NCBI GenBank assembly: GCA_015063135.1 | Contig: SUTA01000009.1 | Coordinates: 25,869-89,868, forward strand | DNA length: 64,000 nt | Source: Thermoplasmata archaeon | GTDB taxonomy: Archaea; Thermoplasmatota; Thermoplasmata; Methanomassiliicoccales; Methanomethylophilaceae | Direction of reading: 5' to 3' | Shown: positions 53,217-63,890 of the stretch, piece after piece | Layout: each line of letters begins with the position of its first letter | Position numbering within the stretch: the first letter of the stretch is position 1 | The notes under the pieces: model-generated | What the model was told of the DNA's origin: nothing | The model's input: only the letters and a program-made list of their open reading frames with translations | The model's database searches: none | Program-made: the position numbers and the translations under genes

Positions 53217-55853
53217 TCAATCCCTCCTGAGACGATATAAAACGGCCAGGATGACGATCAGCAAGACGGCGGCTGCGATCACGATCCACCATTGGGATAT
53301 GCCGTCGCCGCCGGGCTGTATCTGCTCCGATGCCGCGAAATAGACCGAGAAGTGCGTCACTGTGAACCTCACCTCTCCGGTCTCACGATCGTAGGACGAT
53401 TCCATCTCCTCGTAGGAACCGTCCTCCTGAATGTAATAGACGAAGACATCGCCCTCCAGTCCGGGCTCCAGCTTTATGGATGCCGTCCCGCCGATGTCGT
53501 GCACCTGCTCCGTTCCCCTTACCATCGTGACCACGACGGCGAAACCGCCGCCTATGACCTTCTGCTGGTCCGGGGTGAGGTTATGGGATGTCCCCCTCTC
53601 GATTTTGATGAGAACATCCTGCTCGTAGGATGCCGCGCTGGAGATCACGCCATCGTCGAGGTACATGCTGCCGGTCTCCGCCTCGACGTAAAGCCCATAG
53701 CCCTCCCCGGCCAGCAGGGACAGTGCCTCCGATTCCACCGTGACGCCGTAGGAGACCTGCGCAGTCACGGTGCTGTCCGATGAGATTCCGTACCCGGATA
53801 GGAAATCGCTTCCCAACACTATCTGCGAGATCATCGCATCCGCGATGTCCTCGGTGATCACGTCTGACCAGACGCTGGAGTCCAGGGAGCCCGTGCCGGG
53901 ATAGTACCTCGTGGAGACCGTGGTGTCTCCTATGTTGTCCTTGATCTCGAATGAGATGTCGGTGACCCTGCCGGAGGCGTCCGTCTCCACGCTGCGGCCC
54001 TCCTCCGTGAGCACCTTCCCCTCTGGGTCCCTCATCGTCCTCCCGTATGTGCGCTCGGCCGAAGAGTCCGGATGGGTGATCGTGGTGTCCTCGATGTGCT
54101 CCGTCCTGTCGTCGGGATAGGTCCTGTCGATGATGTCCGTCTCCACGACGCTGCCGTCGGGCAGCACCTCCTCGTCATGCTCCTCGTGCTCGTCGCCGGA
54201 GAATACCCATTGGGCGAACACCATCGCGTCGGATCCCCCCATCAGGGTATCGGGGGAGACCATGGAGCCTCCGGACTGCGAGGTGAACCATCCGAGGAAC
54301 ACGAAGTCCTGGCGCTCCGCCCCGGGAAGCTCGCCGTACGGCTCGCCCTCCCTCACCTGCTTGGAGCCAATGTCAGCCCTGCCGCCGTTGCCGTTGAAAT
54401 ACAGCGTATGCTCGGCCAGCTCCTCCCATGCGGCGGTGAAAGCCATGTCGGACTTGCCCATGGCCATCATCGTCCCGGGGGAGTAGATGGTCCCACCATA
54501 GGACCATCCCATGAATTTGTATCCGGGCTTCGTCCCGGAGTAGGATGCCACGGTGAACGTGGAATCCTCGGCCACCGACTGGCTCGGAACGGACCCTGAA
54601 CCGCCGTTGACGTCGTACGATACCGTGTGCGACGGCTTATCCGTCCATACTGCGTACAGCGTGGTCGTGCCCGTGACGGTTATGCTGTCGCCGCCCTGGT
54701 AGCTCGCGCTCCCCTTGGACGACGTGGACCATCCCAGGAACGTATGGCCCTCCCATTTCGGGACTGTGCTGGATACCGTGAATGCGTGCGACGACTCCGT
54801 TCCGCTGTACGTCTGCGCCGGCGGCGCTCCGCTACCGCCGTTCGCATCGTATCTCAGAGTGAATGTCTTGGGTGCTGGCGGAGTGGGGCCGGGCTGGGCC
54901 TCCCACCTGGCGGTGAGGTGAATGTCCGCGCCGCCCATCGGGGTATCCTTCGTCACGTACGACGTCCCGTCGTGCCAGCCCAGGAAGGAATACCCGGACT
55001 TGGTCACTGAAGGGAGATTGCCGATTGGGTCCCCTTCGGTGACCGATCTCGGGGGTATGGTCGACGGCGTACCGCCGTCGCTGTCGAACGTCACCTGGTG
55101 CACGTTCGCGAGCCAGCGGGCCTGAAGCTCCACGTCCTCGTCCCCCATGAGGGTCTCCGCCGTCGCTGGGACATCGCCGTCGTACCATCCCAGGAGGGAG
55201 CATCCCTCTTTGGTCACCTCCGGGAGCTCGCCGTAGGCGCCCCCCTCCACGAGGTACCTGCTGTCAATCTCCGCGGGACTCCCGCCGTTGCTGTCGAAGG
55301 ACAGCCTGTGTATGTCGCTCTCCGCGTCGAACACGAAGGTGACGGACGGGTCCGAGGGGATGTCGGCCATCATGCACTCCTCCGAGGTGCGGAGGACGAT
55401 GTAGTAGTCGGTCTCCTTCTGGAAGCTGACCTTCTCGTCATCCAGCATGAAGAACACGCAATCGTCGGTCATGTTGGCCACCGCCACCCCCATGAGGGAT
55501 GTCCTGGCCTGGTCCGAGTACAGCTCCGCCTTCACCTTGGTGTCCAGCAGGAACTGCTCCGCGCCCTTCGCGGCGAAGCCTATGTAGCAGGTGACGTCCG
55601 GCGGATAGTACACCCTGATGTGGGACGGGTCCGTCGGTATCAGCGCACCGGCTGGGACTATGAACATCCCGTCGATGCTGTTGACCTCCACCGCCCCGTT
55701 CACCAGGGTGTCCCCGTCGGTGTACTCGGAGCCGCCGTCGTGGAAGATCTTCACGCCCATGGCGGCGTCCGCATCGGATCCGGGGGCCAGCATCGCAAAC
55801 GACGATGCCAGCATCAATACGGCGATAACGACCGCCACGACCGCCTTTCTCAT
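53217..55853 (-). CDS. InlB B-repeat (Listeria-Bacteroides repeat) surface protein, C-terminal TM anchor
   Basis: Repeats such as VTFDSDGGTPSTIPPRSVTEGDPIGNLPSVTKSGYSFLGWHDG. Confidence 0.88.
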   Translation of the reverse strand: MRKAVVAVVIAVLMLASSFAMLAPGSDADAAMGVKIFHDGGSEYTDGDTLVNGAVEVNSIDGMFIVPAGALIPTDPSHIRVYYPPDVTCYIGFAAKGAEQFLLDTKVKAELYSDQARTSLMGVAVANMTDDCVFFMLDDEKVSFQKETDYYIVLRTSEECMMADIPSDPSVTFVFDAESDIHRLSFDSNGGSPAEIDSRYLVEGGAYGELPEVTKEGCSLLGWYDGDVPATAETLMGDEDVELQARWLANVHQVTFDSDGGTPSTIPPRSVTEGDPIGNLPSVTKSGYSFLGWHDGTSYVTKDTPMGGADIHLTARWEAQPGPTPPAPKTFTLRYDANGGSGAPPAQTYSGTESSHAFTVSSTVPKWEGHTFLGWSTSSKGSASYQGGDSITVTGTTTLYAVWTDKPSHTVSYDVNGGSGSVPSQSVAEDSTFTVASYSGTKPGYKFMGWSYGGTIYSPGTMMAMGKSDMAFTAAWEELAEHTLYFNGNGGRADIGSKQVREGEPYGELPGAERQDFVFLGWFTSQSGGSMVSPDTLMGGSDAMVFAQWVFSGDEHEEHDEEVLPDGSVVETDIIDRTYPDDRTEHIEDTTITHPDSSAERTYGRTMRDPEGKVLTEEGRSVETDASGRVTDISFEIKDNIGDTTVSTRYYPGTGSLDSSVWSDVITEDIADAMISQIVLGSDFLSGYGISSDSTVTAQVSYGVTVESEALSLLAGEGYGLYVEAETGSMYLDDGVISSAASYEQDVLIKIERGTSHNLTPDQQKVIGGGFAVVVTMVRGTEQVHDIGGTASIKLEPGLEGDVFVYYIQEDGSYEEMESSYDRETGEVRFTVTHFSVYFAASEQIQPGGDGISQWWIVIAAAVLLIVILAVLYRLRRD

Positions 55854-56893
55854 CGGACCACCTCCGCGGTGGTCTCAAGCATCGTCAGGGTGATGCTGGC
55901 GGGATCCCCTCCCGAGAGGGAGTGCGGGCTGGTGCTGGAGGAGTCCTTCCCCTCCGAGTATATCTGCAGGGAGCCGTAGAACGCCCCTCCCGAGAGCTTC
56001 ACGGGAAGTGCGACGGTCCAGCCGTACCCCGAATCTATGTAGCACGTCTGCGACACGCTGGTGCCCCTGACGGAATCCTTGAGGACGGCCGTCACCGCCC
56101 CCCTGTCGTTGGCATCCGCGTACCATGTGGAGTCGTACGTCGCCGTTATCCTCAATACCGCCAGGTCCGAGCCAGTGGCGGGCGAGTTGGCGTATGTGAT
56201 GCCGGATGTCGTCGTGTACTGCCCGGACGATCCCGTGGTGCTCATGGCGGACACCTTGAGCTGGCCAGTCGCCGTCAGCTCCGTATGGTACGCGGTCATC
56301 TCCAGCGATGCCGACGACGAATCTATGGATCCGGCGGAGTACGGCGCGATGACCAGCGATACCCTGCCGATGAACTGGCTCCTCTCGTCGCCATCGTGAT
56401 CGACGGTGGAGAAGGAGTTGCCGACTATGGTGCACGACCCCTCGGATATCACCGATGTGGTGGTGGAGCCGCCTATCTTCAATGTGACTGTGGATCCGTT
56501 GAGATCTGATAATCCTGATATGAACACCTGCAGGGCGATGATGCTCCTGTCCCCGTGGACCGTGCCCGGCTCTGGGGGGGCCGGCGTGCCGGTCAGCTCG
56601 TTGGTGTCCCTGTATACCAGGTAGTAATGGGTGTCGCCGTCCGACGCGGCGTCGAACGTGTACCCCTGCGAGATCTGCTCCGCGGTGACGGAGCTTGGAA
56701 TGTTGGAGAGGAGAACTCCGGGATCGCAATGCGAGTCCCCTGTGGAATCTGAGATGTACATTAAGGAGTACTGGGTATCAACGGCGTTGTCCTCCACCGA
56801 TGTGGTGCCTGCGTAATAGGCTAGACCTACTCCTGAAGATCCAATCAAGCAGACCATTATCAAAGCCACGACGGCCAGAGTCCTTGTGTTCAT
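55850..56893 (-). CDS. Secreted TasA/camelysin-like protein
   Basis: Signal segment GVGLAYYAGTTSVEDNAVDTQYS shared with neighbour; ends ...AEVV CGA TGA. Confidence 0.7.
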   Translation of the reverse strand: MNTRTLAVVALIMVCLIGSSGVGLAYYAGTTSVEDNAVDTQYSLMYISDSTGDSHCDPGVLLSNIPSSVTAEQISQGYTFDAASDGDTHYYLVYRDTNELTGTPAPPEPGTVHGDRSIIALQVFISGLSDLNGSTVTLKIGGSTTTSVISEGSCTIVGNSFSTVDHDGDERSQFIGRVSLVIAPYSAGSIDSSSASLEMTAYHTELTATGQLKVSAMSTTGSSGQYTTTSGITYANSPATGSDLAVLRITATYDSTWYADANDRGAVTAVLKDSVRGTSVSQTCYIDSGYGWTVALPVKLSGGAFYGSLQIYSEGKDSSSTSPHSLSGGDPASITLTMLETTAEVVR

Positions 56894-56953
56894 TCCCAGA
56901 TTCCCCCTTATCCTGTAAGTGTCCCGCCCCCGAGGGGGCGGTAAAAATGTTTA

Positions 56954-57988
56954 TCAGGCTGCGTACGTGGCTGTGTAGATCCTATAGAAGACCTGCTCAC
57001 CAGCGTCCATACCGCCATTTGAGTTCAGATCGTCATAGAACGCGACGACCAGATAGTGGTCACCAGTGACAGCAGATCCCGTGAAGGCGATCGATGCGTT
57101 GACTTCCGCGGTTGCCTGGGTAACGGTGAATTCTCCGGTCTTGAGATTTTCATCGGATGCGGCCACGGCGATCTTCAGACCGTTCATGTCAGCGGATGTG
57201 AGGTAGGTCACGCTGCTTGCTGCACCCTTCAATATGGAGGGTGTCTCTGTAATCTTGAAAGCATCCTCGGCCTCGTTCTTCTCGACAATAGCCTTTATGA
57301 TGATATCGCCATTGTTGATGCTGAACGCTGCGGTGTTGACGTCCGCTACCTGAACGCCCTCATCATTACTTGAATCGGCCTCTCCGAGGAAGATGAATCC
57401 GAAGTAATCCTCTGTCGCAGGAACAGCGAAGTTCGTGTATGCCGCACCGTCTGCGGTGGAGATAGCGGGTCCAGCGATCTGCGCAACGTATGTGCTTTCA
57501 GCCTCGGTGGGGTAGAACTGATAGAGTGTGAATGCGTTGGCAACTGTCGGAGCCTGTGTGGCCGCAGTTGCGAAGTAGAGTGTCGCGTTGCTGCCGATGG
57601 TTATGTCGCTGATGATGACCTGGAAGTCATATGCTCCAGCAGTCATGGTGTAGGGGGACTTCAGCTCGATGGCGTCCCCGTATGCGTAACCGACGGCTAC
57701 GTTGCCAGACTCCTTGTCGAATGTCACAGGCGTGACGTTTTTCTCACTGATAGTCACGAAAGAGGCAGACTGAGGAGTGATGGTGAACGGTCCACCTGCA
57801 GTATAGTTGGTGTTGAATGTGATGTCTATATCCAGAGCTTCCATCTCAGACTGCGTTGCGATATACTCTACGGTCACCGCATTGTCTTCGACGGTCGTCT
57901 GTCCCCAGTACGCCGCGTAACCGACTCCTGCGAAGGCGAGGGCAGCGACCGCGATTATAGCCACGATGGCTGTTGTTTTCGTTTCCAT
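56954..57988 (-). CDS. Secreted TasA/camelysin-like protein
   Basis: METKTTAIVAIIAVAALAFAGVGYAAYWGQTTVEDNAVTVEYI; TGA stop. Confidence 0.72.
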   Translation of the reverse strand: METKTTAIVAIIAVAALAFAGVGYAAYWGQTTVEDNAVTVEYIATQSEMEALDIDITFNTNYTAGGPFTITPQSASFVTISEKNVTPVTFDKESGNVAVGYAYGDAIELKSPYTMTAGAYDFQVIISDITIGSNATLYFATAATQAPTVANAFTLYQFYPTEAESTYVAQIAGPAISTADGAAYTNFAVPATEDYFGFIFLGEADSSNDEGVQVADVNTAAFSINNGDIIIKAIVEKNEAEDAFKITETPSILKGAASSVTYLTSADMNGLKIAVAASDENLKTGEFTVTQATAEVNASIAFTGSAVTGDHYLVVAFYDDLNSNGGMDAGEQVFYRIYTATYAA

Positions 57989-58261
57989 TTCTTTCACCTA
58001 TTATCGGTATTCGAAATCGTTTGCCTTTTCGGACATGGGACCGTCGACTCCCCGGCGACCTCCTAGGTAATGGGACCATCCGGTGCCGGGAAGCGTGTGA
58101 TTTAATCCGATGATAGACACCCGGCCGCCAAGAGGATAGCCAGTATGAACAGAAAGGTGGGTCAGAACAACTACGGAATTGTAGTAAATGAAGGCAGGAT
58201 GGTTTGGGAGAATCATTTAAGTAAGTTGAAACGGTATGACTACCCAGGACAGTACATGGGA

Positions 58262-59254
58262 TCGCGACCCGGAGAGGGTTCCTGCGTGATGATAATCGGA
58301 TTTAATCACTTCTGGCCCGTTCATCGCGGCCGTCGCCGTCTGATTCCGGCATCCCGCTACTGCCATACCATCCCAATGCTGTTTCCGGAGCGCGTCCGAC
58401 AGCTCCTCGGAGCACCTGTCGGACCATTCCTCCATCCTAAGCCCGGAGGGACGGATGTAACATTCTATCGTAGTGTTGATGTCCGAATGCCTCATCAGCT
58501 CCTTGAGCGTCTCCAGGGGGCACCCGCTCTCCGCCAATGTTGTGCAGTACAGCCTCCTGAGGGAATGGCATGTGACCTCTATCCCCAAGCGATCCCCCAG
58601 CCGGGAGATCCTGTTGGACATCGCAGTGAGATGCCCCCTCATCGGCACGACCCCCTTCGCGGACTCCATCACCATCAGCAGGCCGCCGAAGCTGCCCTTG
58701 CCGGACCTCCATTCCAGATACTTTTGGAGCTCCCGCCTCACAATCTCCGACATGGGCTGGCGTACCACCATCCCCCTGCGTCCGTGGCCCTTCCCCATGA
58801 CGGTTATCCCGTCCTCCCCTATGTCACCGAGGGTGATCGCGGCCATCTCCTTCCGGCGCAGACCCATGAATGCACCCAGCACGATGACCATCCTCTCTGA
58901 GGGCCCGGCGGCCTCCAGCATCATCGCCAGCTCCCCCTTCCCGATGAACTTCCTCCTAGCATGGTCCCTGTTCCACAGGAGGCCCAGCTCCTTCACTGGG
59001 TTGCTCCCTGTAAAGAACTCCACATACCTCCCCATTATGTTCAGATAGTTCCTCATGGTGCTCTCCCCTACATCCAGACCCTCCATCAGGGCCGACACCG
59101 CAGCCGCGTCGATGCATCCCGGGCCTCCGCCTATACCGCGGGCCTCCAGTATATCCTCGCACCTACCGATGACGAACTTGTAATGACGTATCGTGGCGGG
59201 CGACCTGTTCCTCAGTCCCAGGTATTCAAGATATCCGTCTATATCGCCTTTCAT
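58262..59254 (-). CDS. Tyrosine recombinase/integrase
   Basis: GAFMGLRRKEMAAI...HSLRRLYCTTLAESG...LMRHSDINTTIECYI; in-frame CGA 58262-58264. Confidence 0.87.
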
Positions 59255-59706
59255 AGATGATCGCCCGCTCCAACGGGATATCAGCCCATTGAACTTGCGC
59301 AAGGGGGTCGCAGGCAATTTGGAACCTCACATGAAGGGTCCGAATGCTCCAGCATACGTCGAAAGTTATGAGTCCAAATCCTAATGGATTCGGTCCACGC
59401 AATGGATCATGGACATGGACCATATAGAGATCTGTCCAAATGTATAGCAAGACAACCGAGATAACGCAATTTCGTATGTCAATCGACACAAAATAAAGTG
59501 GGCCTGCCCGGGCTCACAACCGTTCAGGCCAGGCATCCCGCCGCGGAGGGAATGCCGACGGCCCCCTATGTCCATTGACTTACGGTGCGCTCATCCGGGC
59601 GCTAACACCGTGCTTTTGAACCCGACCTGGAGAGGACGCCGCAGTCCGCCGATATCCTCGGCGGGATGATGCCCGGGGAGGGCGGCGTCGTTCCGAGGTT
59701 GAAACG

Positions 59707-60069
59707 ATGTCTAAAGAACAGATCATGGACAGGGCGGTGGAGCTCCTGGGTACGGCGCAGCCGGTATCGAAGCCCACTTTGAAGGAGGACGTCATGTCCT
59801 TCAGGAACGGCCACGTGTACGTCGCGCTCAAGATGGTCACGCCGTTCGATAGGGAGAAGAACGAGTACGCTGAGGCATTCCCGAGGATCACCTTCCTCGT
59901 CGATGGGAAGTACATCAGGATGCCCATAGACAGCAACCTGCTGACCTCACTCGGCAATTTCCTCGTGAAGATGGGGGATGTCCTGGAGGGTGTCAGGATC
60001 CCCGAGAAGGAGATCAACGTCGAGGATGTTAGGAACAGGATCCTCGAGCTCACCGGGGGCCTCCGATGA
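59707..60069 (+). CDS. Small conserved protein upstream of rep
   Basis: 120 aa; ends ...LTGGL CGA TGA; overlaps rep start. Confidence 0.6.
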   Translation: MSKEQIMDRAVELLGTAQPVSKPTLKEDVMSFRNGHVYVALKMVTPFDREKNEYAEAFPRITFLVDGKYIRMPIDSNLLTSLGNFLVKMGDVLEGVRIPEKEINVEDVRNRILELTGGLR

Positions 60070-61526
60070 CTATTGATTCCTCTATCGGGGACGGACCCGG
60101 AGCACAGGCCCGCACGCCCGCGGAGCGTACCGCCTCGGCAGAGCCCGCGGCGGGCGGGACGGAGCGTAGGGCCGTCCCCTCCCAAGAGGACCTCGACGAG
60201 CTCGCATACAGGATAACCGCGGTCAGCGAGCACCCAGTAACCCAATACGTCAGGGAGCTGCCGTTCGAGAGCGCTTTGTATCCTGCCAATATGTACCGTG
60301 GATTAACGGAGGACGAAGAGGAGCCCTACAGGGCGGGACTGATAACCTGGTGCCCTCCGGCGCACGATTACGAGCGCCCGAAGAGGAACGGCTGCGGGTT
60401 CATCAGGGAGAAGGGATCCAAGGGCGACAACGGCATCAGGTACACCGCATGCTCCGAGGACGACAGGCACTACGCCAAAGGGAGAAGATCCCACTGCTGG
60501 TCCCTCCACTGCCCCGTGTGCATGAACGATACCGCCCTCAGGATGGGGTCGCGTGTCGAGGAGCAGCTCAACTCCTACCTCCGCCTGATGGAGAAACAGG
60601 GGCGCGATCCGGGCGCCCTGGGGCATTGGGTTATCCCGCCTCCTCAGGAATCCGCCAAATAGTGGATCCAGACCATCGACTGCTGCAACGGCCTCAGGAA
60701 GTACATCGAGAGGTGCCTCATGGATGTGGGGGCGCGGGCGGGATGCCTGGCCTTCCATCCCTGGAGGCAGGCGGAGGATTATTGGGAGTTCTCCCCCCAC
60801 TTCCATTCCCTGCTCTTCGGGTTCCTGGACACGGACAGGTTCAGGCAGATGAATCCCGGATGGATCATCAAGAAGGTCCATGCCGATCAGGCCGTGGAAT
60901 CCATAGGCCAGACCGCCGCCTATCTGATGACGCACATGGGGCTCGGCATGGTCGAGAGGGACCCTCTGGAAGTTGATTACGACCTCAGGTTCCTCGCCCA
61001 CATGCTCCCGGGCCTCTCGGACGACTGCAACAGGAACGGCAAGGCCGATGAAAGAGAATTCAGGTTCTCCGAGCAGGACGACATCGACAGGGCATCCGGC
61101 AAGGGCAGGATGGTCGGCGACATCTCGAGGATCGATTGGCTGGAGTTCGCCAAGAAGTCGCCGAGCTACACCACGCGCATGACCTACTTCGGAGCGGCGT
61201 CCAACAGGAACATCCAGACGGTCGCCGTGGAGAGAGAGTACCGCAACAGGGTGTGCAGGGCCTGCGGCAATCCTCTGAGCGTCTATGCGGGCATCTGCGA
61301 CGGCTGCGGGGAGCCGGCGAGGTACCTCTACGACAACACGATCAAGGTGTTCAGGAGCGACCGCGACTTCGTGAAGAGGGCCCTGGACGAGCTGAGGAAC
61401 GCTGACCCGGAGAACATGCCGAAACTCTCCGAGATCTCCCCGAAGGTGTCCCTGATGGTATCCAAAGATGAGACGGCGTTCGACCGTCTGGTTCCCAGGA
61501 AAGCGGACCTCCCATGCAATGAACGA
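60066..61526 (+). CDS. Rolling-circle replication initiator (HUH endonuclease) with in-frame TAG
   Basis: HCWSLHCPVC Zn-like motif; WVIPPPQESAK[TAG]WIQTIDCC; PHFHSLLFG HUH motif; AAYLMTHMG. TAG 60660-60662 in frame with downstream ORF 60720-61580; CGA at 61524-61526. Confidence 0.8.
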
Positions 61527-61640
61527 CCTCCTGCCCGGGTGCGGATCCGTCGGACCGGCGATGAAGAACCTCCGTTCTGAGCGGAAAGAGGCTGGCCGGA
61601 CATGGGCATCGGACGATGGGCACGGATCGAGAGATCGGAA

Positions 61641-61729
61641 TATCGCAAATCACTTAAACGGAATACCGCAAATCACTTAAACAGAATACCGCAAATCACT
61701 TAATTAAAATATCACAAAACACTTAATCA
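61641..61729. repeat. Iteron-like direct repeats, four copies, 23 bp period
   Basis: AATAYCGCAAATCACTTAAAC(R) repeated at 23 bp spacing; last copy degenerate. Confidence 0.75.
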
Positions 61730-61844
61730 TGTCAGATGGCACCCGTGAAGTACAGACCCCGCGTAGTGGACAGCCAGCTGAGCCTCCGCATTCTCGGGGG
61801 ATGTCGATGACCATGCCCCGATAGGATGTTCCGACGGCATCGTC

Positions 61845-62990
61845 TCATCTGTTCCCCAGAATCTCAATGACCCCGTCCGCCAGGTAGAGCTTCTTCCTCT
61901 TCCTTCCCGATACCTCCCTCACCACGCCGTCCCCTTCCAGGTCCGAGAGGACCTTGGCGGCCGTTGTGGCCGACACCTCGCACCTCTCCGCCACATCGGC
62001 TATGGTCACGTACGGGTTCTCGAACAGCAACCCGACCGCCCTCACTGTTATCAGGGATCTGTGATACTTCGCTTCCAGCATCCTGCGGTAATCCTGGAGA
62101 TTGCGGATCATCGCCATGGACCCGTCCGCCTGGTCCTTCAGCGCCCTGATGAAGAACGTCAGCCACTTCTCGAACATATCCTTGGAGCTCACATCGAAAA
62201 GCCCGTCGATGTAGAGGTCCCTGTTCCTGTCGAAGTACTCGCTGGGGTATATGGCCGGATATATCAGAAGGCCTTCCTTCGCCAGCATCAGCATTATCAG
62301 CAGCCTCCCGATGCGCCCGTTGCCGTCCCTGTACGGATGTATGGCCTCGAACTGGCAGTGGGCGAGGGCGATCTTCACCAGCGGATCCTCATCCGAGTTG
62401 ATGTATTCCAGGAGGTTGTCGAGCAGGTGTTCCACCGCCTCCGGCGGAGAAGGCACCATCTTGGCGGTCTCCAATGTGTCTCCGGGCATCCCGATCGCGT
62501 TCTGCTCCGTCTTGAACGCCCCGGGGGATTTGTTCTCCCCCCTGGTCCCCGTGAGGAGCATGATGTGGAGGCGATGGAGCATCTCCACGGTGATCTCCTC
62601 CCCTTCGGAGATCGCTTTGACCCCTTCCCTCAGAGCGTCCATGTAGTTGCTTACCTCTCTGACGTCCCTCTGCGCCATGGCATCCGGGACCTCCTTCTCC
62701 GAGCGGAACATATCGCTCAGAGTGGAGCGGGTGCCCTCTATGGATGAGCTGCAGACGGATTCCTTCAGGGTGAACGTCCTCAGGAAGATGTCGCGTTCCT
62801 CCGGCGACATGGCCGACACGCGTCCGTTCAGATTGCTCAGGGAGATGACCGCGTCGAGCGACCTCCTGTAGACCGACCTCGGTATCTCCAGATCGAACGG
62901 GAGATCGTGTGGCTGGAAGTACGAGTAGTCTCCGTCCACATTGTATCTCACCTCGCCCGATATCTTCGAGGTGAAAATCCTTTCATCCAT
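61845..62990 (-). CDS. Fic family protein
   Basis: IHPYRDGNGRIGRLLIMLML Fic motif; TGA stop. Confidence 0.92.
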   Translation of the reverse strand: MDERIFTSKISGEVRYNVDGDYSYFQPHDLPFDLEIPRSVYRRSLDAVISLSNLNGRVSAMSPEERDIFLRTFTLKESVCSSSIEGTRSTLSDMFRSEKEVPDAMAQRDVREVSNYMDALREGVKAISEGEEITVEMLHRLHIMLLTGTRGENKSPGAFKTEQNAIGMPGDTLETAKMVPSPPEAVEHLLDNLLEYINSDEDPLVKIALAHCQFEAIHPYRDGNGRIGRLLIMLMLAKEGLLIYPAIYPSEYFDRNRDLYIDGLFDVSSKDMFEKWLTFFIRALKDQADGSMAMIRNLQDYRRMLEAKYHRSLITVRAVGLLFENPYVTIADVAERCEVSATTAAKVLSDLEGDGVVREVSGRKRKKLYLADGVIEILGNR

Positions 62991-63493
62991 ATTCTTACAT
63001 TATGAATTATATATTTAAATCAATTGATTAATCTTGTTTTTATAAAAGTTATTTAAATATTAATTTTTACTAATACTCATTTTTCAAAGTTGAATGGATC
63101 AAGTCGGCCTTTTCAAACTTGCTTATATACCCACTTTGATTGCCGCCAGGGTGCGAACGCTAATAATCGAATCTGGTATGATATTATGAACAAGGACATT
63201 CACCATACCCTGCAATTATGATGAATATAACCTCGAAATCGAACATACCGGCTCTTACCATGGAACAGAAGCATGGGAAGAACATATCGCACTACGATCG
63301 CCTTGCATCCCATCATTGCGAACTGCAAAATCCGCAAGGGTGTCCTCGAGCACCGCCGGTCCATCGCCCGGACGCGAACCCGATGATCCCTGCACTGCAT
63401 TCACCCGTTGCTCGAGGGGCAGGGATAAATGGCTAAAGCGGCCCGCCCGACTACAAACCCTGTGAGGATTCCACCAATGTCATCACTTTCAAG

Positions 63494-63838
63494 ATGATCG
63501 ACGAAGAAGGATCCCGCATCATCCACTCTTTCGACATAGCGCTGACATGTTCGGATGATTCGAACCGGCTGTTCATCAAGAACGATAAGAAGAGCAGAGC
63601 ATACATCTGGAACCTTCGCAGAAGCGAGATGGATCTGGACGCGAAGATAGCAGAGTTGAAAAACGAGATCGGAGGGGAATACCACTCCGCGATTGCCGAT
63701 GAGTATCTCAAACTGAAGAACCGCAATACCAACGGCGACAAGAGGTCCTTCGTCCTGTATGCGGAAGCCGTATGCAACCTCCACAACCAGGTCTTTCAAT
63801 CGTCGGACGATGAATATGACGACGATGACGACTACCGA
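63494..63838 (+). CDS. Hypothetical protein with acidic C-terminus
   Basis: Ends ...SSDDEYDDDDDY + CGA (63836-63838). Confidence 0.5.
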
Positions 63839-63890
63839 TGTCCAGCAGATGGGAATGCTAACATCGCTAACATGAACTGTGTTCGGTAAT

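Noticed and set aside
55850-55855. CGA-TGA at the end of the TasA-like gene (also 60064-60069)
   Set aside because: Uninformative for the code hypothesis: ordinary Arg plus TGA or a tandem stop are equally possible.
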